A stretch of 64,000 nt of DNA. Origin: PCC-6802 sp943367755 (lineage in GTDB: Bacteria; Cyanobacteriota; Cyanobacteriia; Pseudanabaenales; Pseudanabaenaceae). Positions within the stretch are counted from its first letter, which is position 1; the number at the start of each line of letters is the position of its first letter. The stretch lies in the NCBI GenBank assembly GCA_943367755.1, contig CALRKB020000012.1:1-64000 (forward strand). Direction: 5' to 3'. The position numbers and the translations under genes are program-made. Positions 18,274-26,963 of the stretch are shown here, piece after piece. The notes beneath the pieces are model-generated. The model searched no databases. It was not told where the DNA came from and saw only the letters and a list, made by a program, of their open reading frames with translations.

Positions 18274-18687
18274 ATGTCAGATCGAACAGCCAAGCGCGTT
18301 TTAGTAATTGATAATGAGGAATATATCCGTGAAGTAGCGCAAATTTGCTTGGAAACAGTAGCAGGATGGGAAGTTCTCACGGCGGCATCGGGGCAGGAAG
18401 GTTTGGCCGTAGCGGAGGTAGAACAGCCCGATGCGATCTTACTGGATGTGATGATGCCTGGGATGGACGGTCTGACTACTTTTCAACACTTACAAGCCAA
18501 TCCAAATACCAAAGGAATCCCTGTGATCTTTCTCACGGCCAAAGTGCAATACTCCGATTTACATCACTATCGTACGCTTGGCATTACTGCGGCAATTTCC
18601 AAACCCTTTGATGCCATGGAGCTAGCCATTAAAGTAGCCGAACCCTTAGGCTGGGAACTGGAGCCACAAGATGTCAGTGTTAGCTAG
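18274..18687 (+). CDS. Single-domain response regulator
   Basis: Receiver domain only, 137 residues. It has the acidic pair region VIDNEE (one Asp changed to Asn), phospho-acceptor Asp58 in ILLDVMMPGMDG, the conserved Thr in VIFLTAK and Lys in ISKPF. It starts 7 bases after the six-domain regulator and is probably co-transcribed. Without an output domain it likely acts by protein contact or as a phosphate shuttle; the HPt domain of the neighbour is the obvious candidate partner, by inference. Confidence 0.9.
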   Translation: MSDRTAKRVLVIDNEEYIREVAQICLETVAGWEVLTAASGQEGLAVAEVEQPDAILLDVMMPGMDGLTTFQHLQANPNTKGIPVIFLTAKVQYSDLHHYRTLGITAAISKPFDAMELAIKVAEPLGWELEPQDVSVS

Positions 18688-18713
18688 TATGAATCGTTAG
18701 CTAGTATGAATGC

Positions 18714-19589
18714 TTATAGATTACCTATACTCTGCACGATCGGCTTAAAAATCAATTCCATCTGGGCACTACTAACAACCAAGGTCGGGAAATTACGATC
18801 GCCATAATTGCGATCGCCTTCAAGGGGGAAAATTGCCCCAGATTCTAACGGCAACCAGATTGCACCAGATGCCTGAGTAATTACCCAGGCCGCCGCAATA
18901 TCCCAAATTTTAGGTGTTGCCTCAACCGCCCCTAGGGTTGAACCAGTCGCCACAGTCAGCAGGTTATAGCTGGCAACACCAAGCATACGCAGCTTGCAGG
19001 GATATTTCGCGATCCCAATGCGTTCGAGACTGCGCGAGCAACAGCTAAAGAAATAATTGCTTAAGGGGATATCTGGAGGCAGCTCCTGCACGCTCCTAAT
19101 CTGCTTGCCATTGAGGAATGCTGCATCCGGTGGCAGCTCAATCCCAGTTACATCCCCCGCAAACCAACCGTGAAAAGACTGCTGCAGTGGTGGTAGATGG
19201 ACATAGCCAAACACAGGCACTCCCTTGTATAGCAGCCCCAGAGAAATTGCCCAGATCGGAATACCATGGGAAAAGTTAGACGTCCCATCCAGCGGATCGA
19301 CTACCCAGCACCAGTCTTGACGGGGAAACACCTGCACTGACTCCTCGCTCAGCAGACCATAGCCAGGGAATTTGTCCAGCAGCATTTGCGCGATCGTCCG
19401 ATCGGCCCATCGATCTGATTGGGTGACCAGACTGCCATCGGTTTTGGCTGATGCGGTACGGTTTTGTGGGCCAATTTGCTGGAAATTAGTGAGTAACTGC
19501 TCCCCTACTACTTGGGCAATCTGTTCGACGATTTTCAGTGTGTCGTTCCAGTCGATCGCACCTATGACCTTCATGGCATTCTCGGTCAT
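18714..19589 (-). CDS. Inositol monophosphatase family protein
   Basis: A metal-dependent sugar- or inositol-phosphate phosphatase of 291 residues. The metal site motifs are clear: LLSEES (Glu), WVVDPLDGTSNF (Asp-x-x-Asp-Gly-Thr) and KIWDIAAAWVI (Asp near the C-terminus). Family members in cyanobacteria include inositol, fructose-bisphosphate and nucleotide 3'-phosphatases, so the substrate is open. Its ATG overlaps the stop of the upstream HD-domain gene as ATGA, so the two are translationally coupled; a later ATG at codon 6 would lose that coupling. Confidence 0.9.
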   Translation of the reverse strand: MTENAMKVIGAIDWNDTLKIVEQIAQVVGEQLLTNFQQIGPQNRTASAKTDGSLVTQSDRWADRTIAQMLLDKFPGYGLLSEESVQVFPRQDWCWVVDPLDGTSNFSHGIPIWAISLGLLYKGVPVFGYVHLPPLQQSFHGWFAGDVTGIELPPDAAFLNGKQIRSVQELPPDIPLSNYFFSCCSRSLERIGIAKYPCKLRMLGVASYNLLTVATGSTLGAVEATPKIWDIAAAWVITQASGAIWLPLESGAIFPLEGDRNYGDRNFPTLVVSSAQMELIFKPIVQSIGNL

Positions 19590-21982
19590 AGCTTTTCTGC
19601 ACTAGTTACGGGTTCGACGGTGCGGGTATTTTTTTGCTCCGGTAAAGCTGAGCCACTAGGATCGAGTTTTTGTGCCAGTGGTGGGTACTTAATGCGCCCG
19701 TGGTTGCGTTCTTGCCAAACCTTGATAAAGACTGGTGCGATTCGACGTAGATCTTCAATCGTGAGCCCAGAATCTTTGAGTTGACCATCATCACAACGCG
19801 ACTTAAAAATACGCATTAGCATCTCATTGGCCGCTTCCATCGTGGTATCGCTACCCAAAGAGCGCAGTGCCGCCTCGCAAGCATCCGCAAGCATCACAAT
19901 CCCAGTTTCCCGTGATTGCGGGATGGGGCCATCATAGCGAAATTCATCTTCATTGATTGGTTCTGGCGATTGCGCTTTAGCCTTGTGCAGGAAATAGGCG
20001 ATCGCGATCGTACCCTGATGCTCCGGGATAAAAGTTTGCAATAGTTCGGGTAAGCGGTATTTTTGTGCCAACTTCAAACCACCCTTGACGTGCTCTTTAA
20101 TAATTTGGGCGCTGCGCCAAGGATCGTTAAGCAGATCGTGGGGATTGGGCTGCCCCATTTGGTTTTCAATAAAATATTCCGGTCGGAGCGTCTTGCCGAC
20201 ATCATGATAAAGCGTCCCTGTCCTCACTAGAGCTGTATCGGCTCCCAACTCCCTCGCACCAGCTTCAGCTAAGTTAGCGACAAACATCGTATGTTGAAAT
20301 GTGCCTGGGGCTTCAGTAACCAGACGTCTGAGCAAGGGGCGGTCTATGTTGGCTAGCTCCGCCAAGCGAATTGGCGTAATCGCATAGCAAAGTTGTTCGA
20401 GATAGGGAATCGCACCTAGAGCCACGATTGAGGAAATAACTCCACCCGAGGCATACAGCAAAGCTTTCATCCCCAAGTCTAATAGCACGACATTACCGAA
20501 AAATATGGCAATGGCAATATAAGCAGTAGCCTGTACCCCTGCTACAAATAAACCTGTCATTGCCAACTGCGATCTAGTGTGGGGGCGATTAGTTAAACCT
20601 GCCGCTAGTGCCGCACCTAACAAGATGGGGACAAAACTAACGATCGCCGAACCAAAGCTGATCGCAATTAAGCCTGACACCAGTAGGGTGGTTAATAACG
20701 CAAGTCTGGAACCGTAAAAGCTGCCCAGGATTAATCCAATACTGGCTAAAGGTACAAGTGCGATATTCCCGTGGGCTAATAGTACAGTGGCGATCGCCGC
20801 ACCAGTGCAGACCAAACCAATTGCCGCTAAATCACCATTTCTGAGGTTGACATTCAACCAGATAGACCGACGACGATTAATTCTCGAAAAAATCAGCATT
20901 GCACCGGCAACACTAATCATCACGATCGCAATCTTGAGCGTATTCGGATGCCTGCGCGTTAGCTCCAAGCTATCAAGATAGGTAAATTCTTTTTCGGTAA
21001 TTTTTTGACCAGCTCGAACGATTACGTCCCCCATTCTCAGCGTCACAAACTTGGGTTTAATTTCGGCCTCAGCCTTCTGCGCCAACTGAGCTGTTGACTC
21101 ATAATCAGGCTCTAAATTGGCGACTGCTACTAAATCAAGCAGACCAATGGCGATCGCACGGCGATTGGGTGCAGTCGGGAGATCTTTTTGATGTTCTATT
21201 CGGTATTTTTTAAATTCATCTGGCAAACCTGGAACAATTCCCCACGCTAAAAGTTCGTTCAGGGCTTTACGTACGGCTTGCTTATCTGATTCCCATTCGC
21301 GATCGCGCAGGTCAAGCAGATGGTCTCGATATATCTCTGGCCCTTCTGACACCTTGATTAATGCTTTCTTATAGGCTGCTCTTGCTTCAACGATGGTATC
21401 GAGCAACTGGCGGTAAGCCGTATCGCTCATACTGGTTTTGAGCAGTAGTAACTCCTTGACCGCCTGACTAGAAATGTTTGATTGGGCAAAGCTAGACAAA
21501 ACTGGTTGAGAAAACAACTTGGGCTGAGCATGCATCAAGTCGATCTGCCGTAACAAAGCATGCCAAGCTAGTTCGGGATATTGACGCAAGTATAGCTGTA
21601 CCTTGTATGTGAGCGTATCGTTACTGACATATGGTATTTTGCCAGCTACCTCACGCAGGCGATCGCCAATCTGGAGTAATTCTTCGAGGTGATTTTTCGC
21701 TTGCCGATCGGCTTCAGGAATTGCTAAATAAATCTGAGGTACTTGTTGGTGCGCCTGCTCCCTAGCTTGACGGGTAGCTTCGCGATCGAGCACCTTGATG
21801 GTTTTGGTTGCCTTAATATCATTTTGTGCTACCATGCCCACCGAGAGCTGCGGTTCCCAGAGATAGCGAGCGCTAAATGTAGCGCTGAGACTTACAAAAG
21901 TTACACCAACAACTACCCTGCCAAACCATTGACGGAGCGGACAAAATACAAGTCCCTTAACTGCACCGGGAAGATTTCCCAT
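19586..21982 (-). CDS. 7TM-HD family protein, PgpH-type c-di-AMP phosphodiesterase
   Basis: Membrane protein of 798 residues. An N-terminal membrane segment is followed by a large extracytoplasmic domain (7TMR-HDED), then seven membrane helices (about 345-540), then a cytoplasmic HD domain. HD residues are visible in PGTFQHTMFVANLAE, GTLYHDVGK and IIKEHVKGGLKLA. The best-studied relative, PgpH of Listeria, hydrolyses c-di-AMP to pApA; that activity is assigned by family. Its stop overlaps the start of the phosphatase gene by 4 bases. It begins only about 33 bases after the 3' end of rnpB, so it may be read through from there. Confidence 0.9.
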   Translation of the reverse strand: MGNLPGAVKGLVFCPLRQWFGRVVVGVTFVSLSATFSARYLWEPQLSVGMVAQNDIKATKTIKVLDREATRQAREQAHQQVPQIYLAIPEADRQAKNHLEELLQIGDRLREVAGKIPYVSNDTLTYKVQLYLRQYPELAWHALLRQIDLMHAQPKLFSQPVLSSFAQSNISSQAVKELLLLKTSMSDTAYRQLLDTIVEARAAYKKALIKVSEGPEIYRDHLLDLRDREWESDKQAVRKALNELLAWGIVPGLPDEFKKYRIEHQKDLPTAPNRRAIAIGLLDLVAVANLEPDYESTAQLAQKAEAEIKPKFVTLRMGDVIVRAGQKITEKEFTYLDSLELTRRHPNTLKIAIVMISVAGAMLIFSRINRRRSIWLNVNLRNGDLAAIGLVCTGAAIATVLLAHGNIALVPLASIGLILGSFYGSRLALLTTLLVSGLIAISFGSAIVSFVPILLGAALAAGLTNRPHTRSQLAMTGLFVAGVQATAYIAIAIFFGNVVLLDLGMKALLYASGGVISSIVALGAIPYLEQLCYAITPIRLAELANIDRPLLRRLVTEAPGTFQHTMFVANLAEAGARELGADTALVRTGTLYHDVGKTLRPEYFIENQMGQPNPHDLLNDPWRSAQIIKEHVKGGLKLAQKYRLPELLQTFIPEHQGTIAIAYFLHKAKAQSPEPINEDEFRYDGPIPQSRETGIVMLADACEAALRSLGSDTTMEAANEMLMRIFKSRCDDGQLKDSGLTIEDLRRIAPVFIKVWQERNHGRIKYPPLAQKLDPSGSALPEQKNTRTVEPVTSAEKL

Positions 21983-22014
21983 AATTTTCCATCGAAATCT
22001 AAGTTGTTGAAGAG

Positions 22015-22461
22015 CAGGACATAAGCCGGGTTCTGTTAGTCTGAGCGATCGGCTCCTAGCGATTCAGCGAACCACTGCGTGCTAATCGCTTTCGACTGGT
22101 AGTTATCTATCTGGGATGGTTGTTACCAACCACCTCAAGCGGCTCACTCCTAATCGCTGTGTTGGGCTTGCGCGCAACTCAGGTTAGGCAACGGGACAAG
22201 AAAATAAAGACCAGTATTCTCGAACCCTCTCGCCTTGCTTCCAACTGGGGTTTACCTAGCCAGAGCCTCTCGACTCTGCTGGTGCGCTCTTACCGCACCC
22301 TTGCACCCTTACCTGTGAGCTAGGCTCCATCGGCGGTATGTTTCTGTGGCACTATCCTCACGATCGCTCGCACTGGGCATTACCCAGCAGTTTGGTCTTC
22401 ACGGAAGCCCGGACTTTCCTCAGAGATTTGACTCTCTGCAACCACCTGCGCCTACTCCTCT
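22015..22461 (-). ncRNA. rnpB: RNase P RNA
   Basis: Catalytic RNA of RNase P, which matures tRNA 5' ends. Read on the minus strand, it starts AGAGGAGTAGGCGCAGG, passes the universal block GAGGAAAGTCCGGGC, contains AAGGGTGCAAGGGTGCGGTAAGAG with the GCACCAGCAG block, and ends AACAGAACCCGGCTTAT, which pairs with the 5' block to form P4. About 447 bases, in the usual range for the bacterial A type. Ends are placed by eye and may be off by several bases. Reading frames seen within this region on the plus strand are not genes. Confidence 0.93.
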
Positions 22462-22647
22462 AATTACATATTATTTGAAAAAGTCGAAACAAGCTGGTAC
22501 AGTGATCTTATCTTCAAGATTAAGTAAATTATTTAAGATTTGGTAAATGGATCGCATTTGCCGAGTAGGTTTTGTATTTTGTCTTGGTTGGTGGGCCTTT
22601 GACAGAACTTAGTTTAGACATTTTAGTTCTAGGTGTGAGAGTTACTA

Positions 22648-23460
22648 ATGATTACAAGCTTGACACGAAATATTCGTACCCTTGGCTTAGCATTAATATT
22701 TGTGCTTTTGGCTGGATTTTCACAAACTGCGGCTGCAAATGTTTTGCGGGTGCTTGTTAAAGAAGAGCCCGGTTCGAAGATGCCTGTGGCGGTAACCCAA
22801 ACTGCCGTTTTGCAGACACAGGGACAACCAGCACTCAGAATGGATCCAGGTCGTTGGTATACCTTACCTGCTAGCAAAGTTAATCTTATTCAACCATCTA
22901 ATAATGGCCTTGTGCAGATTGGGAACACTTTATATCCTGGGGAGATGGAAGTACGTCCCTGGAAAGGCAAGGCGATCGCCGTTAACGTTTTGTCTCTAGA
23001 AGAATACCTGCGCAGCGTTGTCCCCAGTGAAATGCCAGCTAGCTGGCACCTGGATGCGCTTATGGCACAGGCCGTAGCAGCCCGCAGCTATGCGATCAAT
23101 ACCCAGCGTCAGCGTAAATGGGGTAGTGCTCCCTACGACCTGGTGAGCGATACCCGCGATCAAGTCTATTCTGGTTTTTTTCGCTTCGATCCGCTCACAG
23201 CTCAAACCAGATCGCTAATCCATCCTCGTAGCGATCAAGCCGTGTCGTCTACAGCAGGCTATATGCTCAGCCCTAAGTTTAAGGGTTACTACCGTGCCAA
23301 GCTACCTGTTAACTGGGTCAGTTGGGGCAATGGTTATATGCCAGTATCTGATGGTCAGCACTTAGATCAAGAAATGACACAGCAAATGGCAAAACTGGGT
23401 TGGAATTGGCAACAAATTCTCGCCTGGTGGTATAGAGATGAGCCGATCACACGCCGCTAA
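22648..23460 (+). CDS. SpoIID/LytB-domain protein, short form
   Basis: Exported 270-residue protein with a signal peptide ending GFSQTAAAN. The SpoIID domain has VNVLSLEEYLRSVVPSEMP with the catalytic-type Glu, and ALMAQAVAARSYA, as in lytic transglycosylases that cleave denuded glycan strands. The C-terminal block usual for the family (GHGVGMSQ) is absent; in its place is WGNGYMPVSDGQHLDQ followed by LGWNWQQILAWWY. This may alter or abolish activity. It starts a run of same-strand genes: the carbinolamine dehydratase gene begins 22 bases downstream. Confidence 0.85.
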   Translation: MITSLTRNIRTLGLALIFVLLAGFSQTAAANVLRVLVKEEPGSKMPVAVTQTAVLQTQGQPALRMDPGRWYTLPASKVNLIQPSNNGLVQIGNTLYPGEMEVRPWKGKAIAVNVLSLEEYLRSVVPSEMPASWHLDALMAQAVAARSYAINTQRQRKWGSAPYDLVSDTRDQVYSGFFRFDPLTAQTRSLIHPRSDQAVSSTAGYMLSPKFKGYYRAKLPVNWVSWGNGYMPVSDGQHLDQEMTQQMAKLGWNWQQILAWWYRDEPITRR

Positions 23461-23482
23461 TACTCCAATTTTCTTGATTGTT

Positions 23483-23764
23483 ATGTCAGTAGAAAAACTA
23501 CCCGAAGACGTGCTGACTAGCGAGGTCGCCAAATTGTCTGGTTGGACAGTTGTGAATGGCAAGCTCCATAAGCCCTATAAGTTTGGTGATTTTGTTGAAG
23601 CTTTTGGCTTTATGACTAAAGTAGCGATTGTATCCGAGAAAATGGATCACCATCCTGAATTATTCAATGTCTACAACCGTGTAGTCATAGACCTAACCAC
23701 CCATGATGCAGGTGGAATCAGTCATTTAGATCTTGAGCTTGCCAAGAAGATCGATGCTCTGTAG
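23483..23764 (+). CDS. Pterin-4a-carbinolamine dehydratase
   Basis: Dehydrates 4a-hydroxytetrahydropterin, the step that regenerates the pterin cofactor, and is also known as DCoH. The 93-residue product has the signature KMDHHPELFNVYNRVVIDL, whose paired histidines are the active site, then THDAGGISHLDLELAKKID. The frame is open 15 codons further upstream into the end of the SpoIID gene, but the ATG at MSVEKLPED fits the family length. Cyanobacteria often have it without phenylalanine hydroxylase; here it sits between a cell-wall gene and ycf4. Confidence 0.92.
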   Translation: MSVEKLPEDVLTSEVAKLSGWTVVNGKLHKPYKFGDFVEAFGFMTKVAIVSEKMDHHPELFNVYNRVVIDLTTHDAGGISHLDLELAKKIDAL

Positions 23765-23817
23765 CGGATGGGGTTTATACTTGATCAAGTCAATCAGTAT
23801 TAGCAACGTATTGCTCG

Positions 23818-24381
23818 ATGGCAACAACTGCATCTTCTCTAGTGAATGTTCTTAACTATCCAATCAAGGGTGCCAGGCGCTTCAGCAATTTCTGCTATGC
23901 CATAGTAGTAGCTATAGGTGCCTTAGGCTTTCTGCTAGCTGGTCTGTCCAGCTATTTGCAAGTAAATTTGCTTCCAATTTCCGAACCTCTGGAACTAAAA
24001 TTTTTGCCACAGGGGTTAGCGCTGACTTTCTACGGTGTTGCGGGTATTTTGCTGTCTACTTATCTTTGGGTAATTATTGCCCTAGATTTGGGCGGTGGCT
24101 TCAACGAATTTAATCTAGATACAGGTAAGGTCAATATTTTTCGGTGGGGGTATCCAGGTAAAAATCGTCGCATTGACTTTGAGTACCCTATCGAAGACGT
24201 ATTAGCAGTGCGTGTGGAAATCAAAAATGGACTTAACCCTAAACGAGCGCTTTATTTGCGAGTTAAAGGCAGAGGCAATATCCCCTTGACAGAAGTTGGA
24301 CAGCCTATGGCTTTGTCTCAGCTTGAAGATAGAGCGGCAGAATTAGCCAGATTTCTATCCGTACCCTTAGAGGGAATTTGA
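23818..24381 (+). CDS. ycf4: Photosystem I assembly protein Ycf4
   Basis: Thylakoid membrane protein that helps assemble the photosystem I complex. 187 residues with two membrane helices, one at about 25-45 (YAIVVAIGALGFLLAGL) and one at about 68-90, separated by the family block LKFLPQGLALTFYGVAG. The C-terminal cytosolic part has YPIEDVLAVRVEIKNGLNPKRA and ends with LARFLSVPLEGI, both typical. Length equals that of the chloroplast and cyanobacterial proteins. It lies 53 bases after the dehydratase gene. Confidence 0.96.
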   Translation: MATTASSLVNVLNYPIKGARRFSNFCYAIVVAIGALGFLLAGLSSYLQVNLLPISEPLELKFLPQGLALTFYGVAGILLSTYLWVIIALDLGGGFNEFNLDTGKVNIFRWGYPGKNRRIDFEYPIEDVLAVRVEIKNGLNPKRALYLRVKGRGNIPLTEVGQPMALSQLEDRAAELARFLSVPLEGI

Positions 24382-24484
24382 AAGTCACATCTAGTTCTGA
24401 CTCTGGGCCATCACCCCATTTGAGACAGTCAACCAGACCACAATCTAGAAAATAAATCTCAGCTTCTGGAGTAATAAGATTATT

Positions 24485-25294
24485 ATGCGACGCTGGATCG
24501 TAAGTTTTGTCCTGTTAATGAGTGCAGTTGTACTGACAAGCTGCACCACGGGACTGGGTTTTCCCTCCGACTCTTCTACTAAAAATACGGTCGATACATC
24601 GGCTACGCCTACCTCGATCGATGCAAGCAACATCAAGGATACCAAGGACACCAAGGACATCAAAAAAACACCGCTACCTGATGCTGGTGTCAAATCGCCC
24701 AGACTGACTGGCCCTGCTACTGTGGAAATGAAGCTTAAAAAGGGGATGGTAACGATCGCCGTTGATGGCGAACATGCTCCGATTACCGCCGGTAACTTCA
24801 TCGATCTAGTTAATCGTGGTTTCTACACTAACCTCACCTTCCACAGAGTTGAGAAAGACCCATCCCCCTTTGTCGTCCAGGGCGGCGATCCTGAGGGTAA
24901 TGGCACAGGTGGTTTCACCGACCCAGCTACCTCTCAACCTCGTAATATCCCCTTAGAAATCCTGGCTGAAGGGGAAAAAACACCCACCTATGGCAAAGTG
25001 TTAGCTTCTACGACTAAGCCACAGCTAAAACATACTAAAGGCGCAGTGGCGATGGCGCGATCGCAGTCACCTAATTCTGCCTCATCGCAGTTTTATATTA
25101 CGCTTGCCGATGCCAAGTTTCTGGATGGCTCCTATGCTGTGTTTGGCTATGTCACTAATGGCATGGATGTGGTCGATCAAATTCAGGTGGGAGATCGCAT
25201 TGAATCGATCAAAATCATCGAGGGCAAGGGCAACCTCAAAGATAACCTGAAACAGTCGCCTTCACCGGAGACAACCCCAGCTAAGACCAATTAA
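24485..25294 (+). CDS. Cyclophilin-type peptidyl-prolyl isomerase, lipoprotein
   Basis: Catalyses proline cis-trans isomerisation in proteins outside the cytoplasmic membrane. N-terminal lipoprotein signal with lipobox VVLTSC. A linker of about 50 residues contains a short lysine/aspartate repeat (IKDTKDTKDIKK). The cyclophilin domain runs to about 255: ITAGNFIDLVNRGFY, FHRVEKDPSPFVVQGGDP, GAVAMARSQSPNSASSQFYI and FAVFGYVTNG-like block AVFGYVTNGMDVVDQI. The Arg of FHR and the Gln of QFYI match catalytic positions. The next gene starts 6 bases after its stop. Confidence 0.92.
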   Translation: MRRWIVSFVLLMSAVVLTSCTTGLGFPSDSSTKNTVDTSATPTSIDASNIKDTKDTKDIKKTPLPDAGVKSPRLTGPATVEMKLKKGMVTIAVDGEHAPITAGNFIDLVNRGFYTNLTFHRVEKDPSPFVVQGGDPEGNGTGGFTDPATSQPRNIPLEILAEGEKTPTYGKVLASTTKPQLKHTKGAVAMARSQSPNSASSQFYITLADAKFLDGSYAVFGYVTNGMDVVDQIQVGDRIESIKIIEGKGNLKDNLKQSPSPETTPAKTN

Positions 25295-25300
25295 TCCTAT

Positions 25301-26509
25301 TTGCAAGATAATCGTCACAGGGTAATCGTCACAGGTATTGGTCTTGTCACTGCGATCGGACAGGATCGCCCAACTACCTGGGCTAACCTGCTGGCGGGCA
25401 AGTCCGGGATTAAGCTCGTGCGCAGACCACCTTTTGCAGATATCTCGATCCCACTGGCGATTATAGATACCATAGATACCCCATCTACCTGGTCAGTTGA
25501 GGCATCGCAGCCAAGAGCACAATGCCTGGTTTTACAGGCGGTTTCGGAGGCGATCGCCGATGCAGGTTTAGTCTTACCCTTACCAAATTGCGGCATTGTC
25601 GTAGGATCTAGTCGGGCTCACCAGATCGAATTGGAAGCAGCACTAAGTAGCGATCTAAGTAATCTATCTGGAATACCCTGGTTAAGTCTATTGCCTGGAA
25701 GTATTGCCAGTGTAGTGGCGGCTTACACCCAAACTCAGTCTGTGGTACTCTCACCGATGGCGGCTTGTGCTACAGGTAACTGGGCGATCGCGACAGCCTA
25801 CGAAGCCATCCAAATGGGTCAGTGCGATATGGCGATCGCGGCGGCAGTTGACGCGCCAATTACACCATTGAGTATAGCCGGATTCCGCCAGATTGGGGCA
25901 ATGGCACGCACGGGGCTATATCCCTTTAGCCGCGAACGCGAAGGCTTGGTATTAGGGGAAGGAGCCGCAGCTATAGTGATGGAATCGGCGCGATCACTTC
26001 ACCAGAGGCAGCAAAGTATAGAACATATAGACAGCTATGGCGAGGTGTTGGGCTTTGGGATCGCCAATGATGCCTGGCATCCTACCAGTCCCGATCCACA
26101 GCACATCCAAGCTGAACGAGCTATACATGCTTGCCTAGGTCGTGTCGGAATTACGACCAGAGATGTCGATCATATCAACCTGCATGGCACAGGAACGCAG
26201 CTTAACGATGCGGCAGAGGCGAATTTAGTAACGAGGGTTTTCCCCCAGGCACCTGCGATCGGTGCGACTAAAGGCGCAACAGGACATGCGCTCGGAGCTA
26301 CAAGTATGATGGAAGCTATTTTTTGCCTGCTCTCGCTGCAACAGCAGCTATTACCACCTTGTACGGGTATGCGATCGCCAGATTTCGATCTCAATTTTAC
26401 GCACACTACACGTACGGCAGAGCTTGGAATCGCTTTAAATCTCAGTTTTGGTTTCGGCGGTCAAAACTCTATAGTTGCATTTGGTCGATCTAAGGTACCC
26501 TTAACATGA
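25301..26509 (+). CDS. fabF: Beta-ketoacyl-ACP synthase II (KAS II) homolog
   Basis: Condensing enzyme that elongates acyl-ACP with malonyl-ACP. The Cys-His-His triad is present: Cys156 in MAACATGNWAI, His in HINLHGTGTQLND and His in KGATGHALGATSM. GFGGQNSIVAFGR is the C-terminal family block. The only available start is a TTG 6 bases after the cyclophilin stop, directly before QDNRHRVIVTGIG. Compared with typical FabF the N-terminal third looks shorter and diverged, so it may be a second KAS II with a special role rather than the main fatty-acid enzyme. The two upstream genes point to one operon. Confidence 0.85.
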   Translation: MQDNRHRVIVTGIGLVTAIGQDRPTTWANLLAGKSGIKLVRRPPFADISIPLAIIDTIDTPSTWSVEASQPRAQCLVLQAVSEAIADAGLVLPLPNCGIVVGSSRAHQIELEAALSSDLSNLSGIPWLSLLPGSIASVVAAYTQTQSVVLSPMAACATGNWAIATAYEAIQMGQCDMAIAAAVDAPITPLSIAGFRQIGAMARTGLYPFSREREGLVLGEGAAAIVMESARSLHQRQQSIEHIDSYGEVLGFGIANDAWHPTSPDPQHIQAERAIHACLGRVGITTRDVDHINLHGTGTQLNDAAEANLVTRVFPQAPAIGATKGATGHALGATSMMEAIFCLLSLQQQLLPPCTGMRSPDFDLNFTHTTRTAELGIALNLSFGFGGQNSIVAFGRSKVPLT

Positions 26510-26647
26510 CAAAATGGTATTGGTGAATATGCGATCGCTGTATGTAGTACTTAAGCGAGTACTAAAATTCGGTTCGCAACTATATCTAGAGTTAATCCAG
26601 AATTCATCTGGAATCTCTCTAATCTCTCTAAATTGCAGGCAAAATTA

Positions 26648-26878
26648 ATGAGTTACAGGAATCAACTTCAACCTTGGTGCATTATTCGCCACCAACCTGA
26701 GACAGCAGGCGTAGTTAATGGCCGCTTCCGTCATCGCCGTGATGCCGATGCCCATCTCAAGTTGCTGACGCGTTCTGATACTAAGTCCACTTACAGCATT
26801 ATGTTCGATCCAAAGGGGTTAATGGATACTGATAGCTTTGTTCCGTCCGCAGCCAGTCCTGTAGGAGTGGCCGATTAG
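26648..26878 (+). CDS. Small conserved cyanobacterial protein
   Basis: 76 residues, function unknown. The core LQPWCIIRHQPETAG, then FRHRRDADAHLKLLTR and YSIMFDP resembles short cyanobacterial proteins with a Trp/Arg core and a D-A-x-x-H-L helix. This recognition is from memory. I use the ATG before SYRNQLQ rather than an upstream in-frame codon. A strong hairpin terminator follows about 30 bases after the stop, so the gene ends the transcript. Confidence 0.7.
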   Translation: MSYRNQLQPWCIIRHQPETAGVVNGRFRHRRDADAHLKLLTRSDTKSTYSIMFDPKGLMDTDSFVPSAASPVGVAD

Positions 26879-26910
26879 TCCGATTCCATAGATTTAGAGT
26901 TTGATTTGAA

Positions 26911-26946
26911 TAGCCGCAGCGCGATTGTGCTGCGGCTAAAATTTTG
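26911..26946. terminator. Bidirectional hairpin terminator
   Basis: TAGCCGCAGC and GCTGCGGCTA form a perfect 10-base stem around GCGATTGT, followed by AAATTTTG. It lies between convergent genes: the small conserved gene on the plus strand and the SpoIID protein on the minus strand. Confidence 0.8.
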
Positions 26947-26963
26947 TGCGTTCTCCTAGCCCA

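Noticed and set aside
22120..22546. Two open frames on the plus strand.
   Set aside because: They lie inside rnpB, whose conserved blocks on the minus strand are clear.
24632..24667. Short tandem repeat as a possible mobile-element scar.
   Set aside because: It is in frame, coding for a regular Lys/Asp linker, with no flanking duplication.
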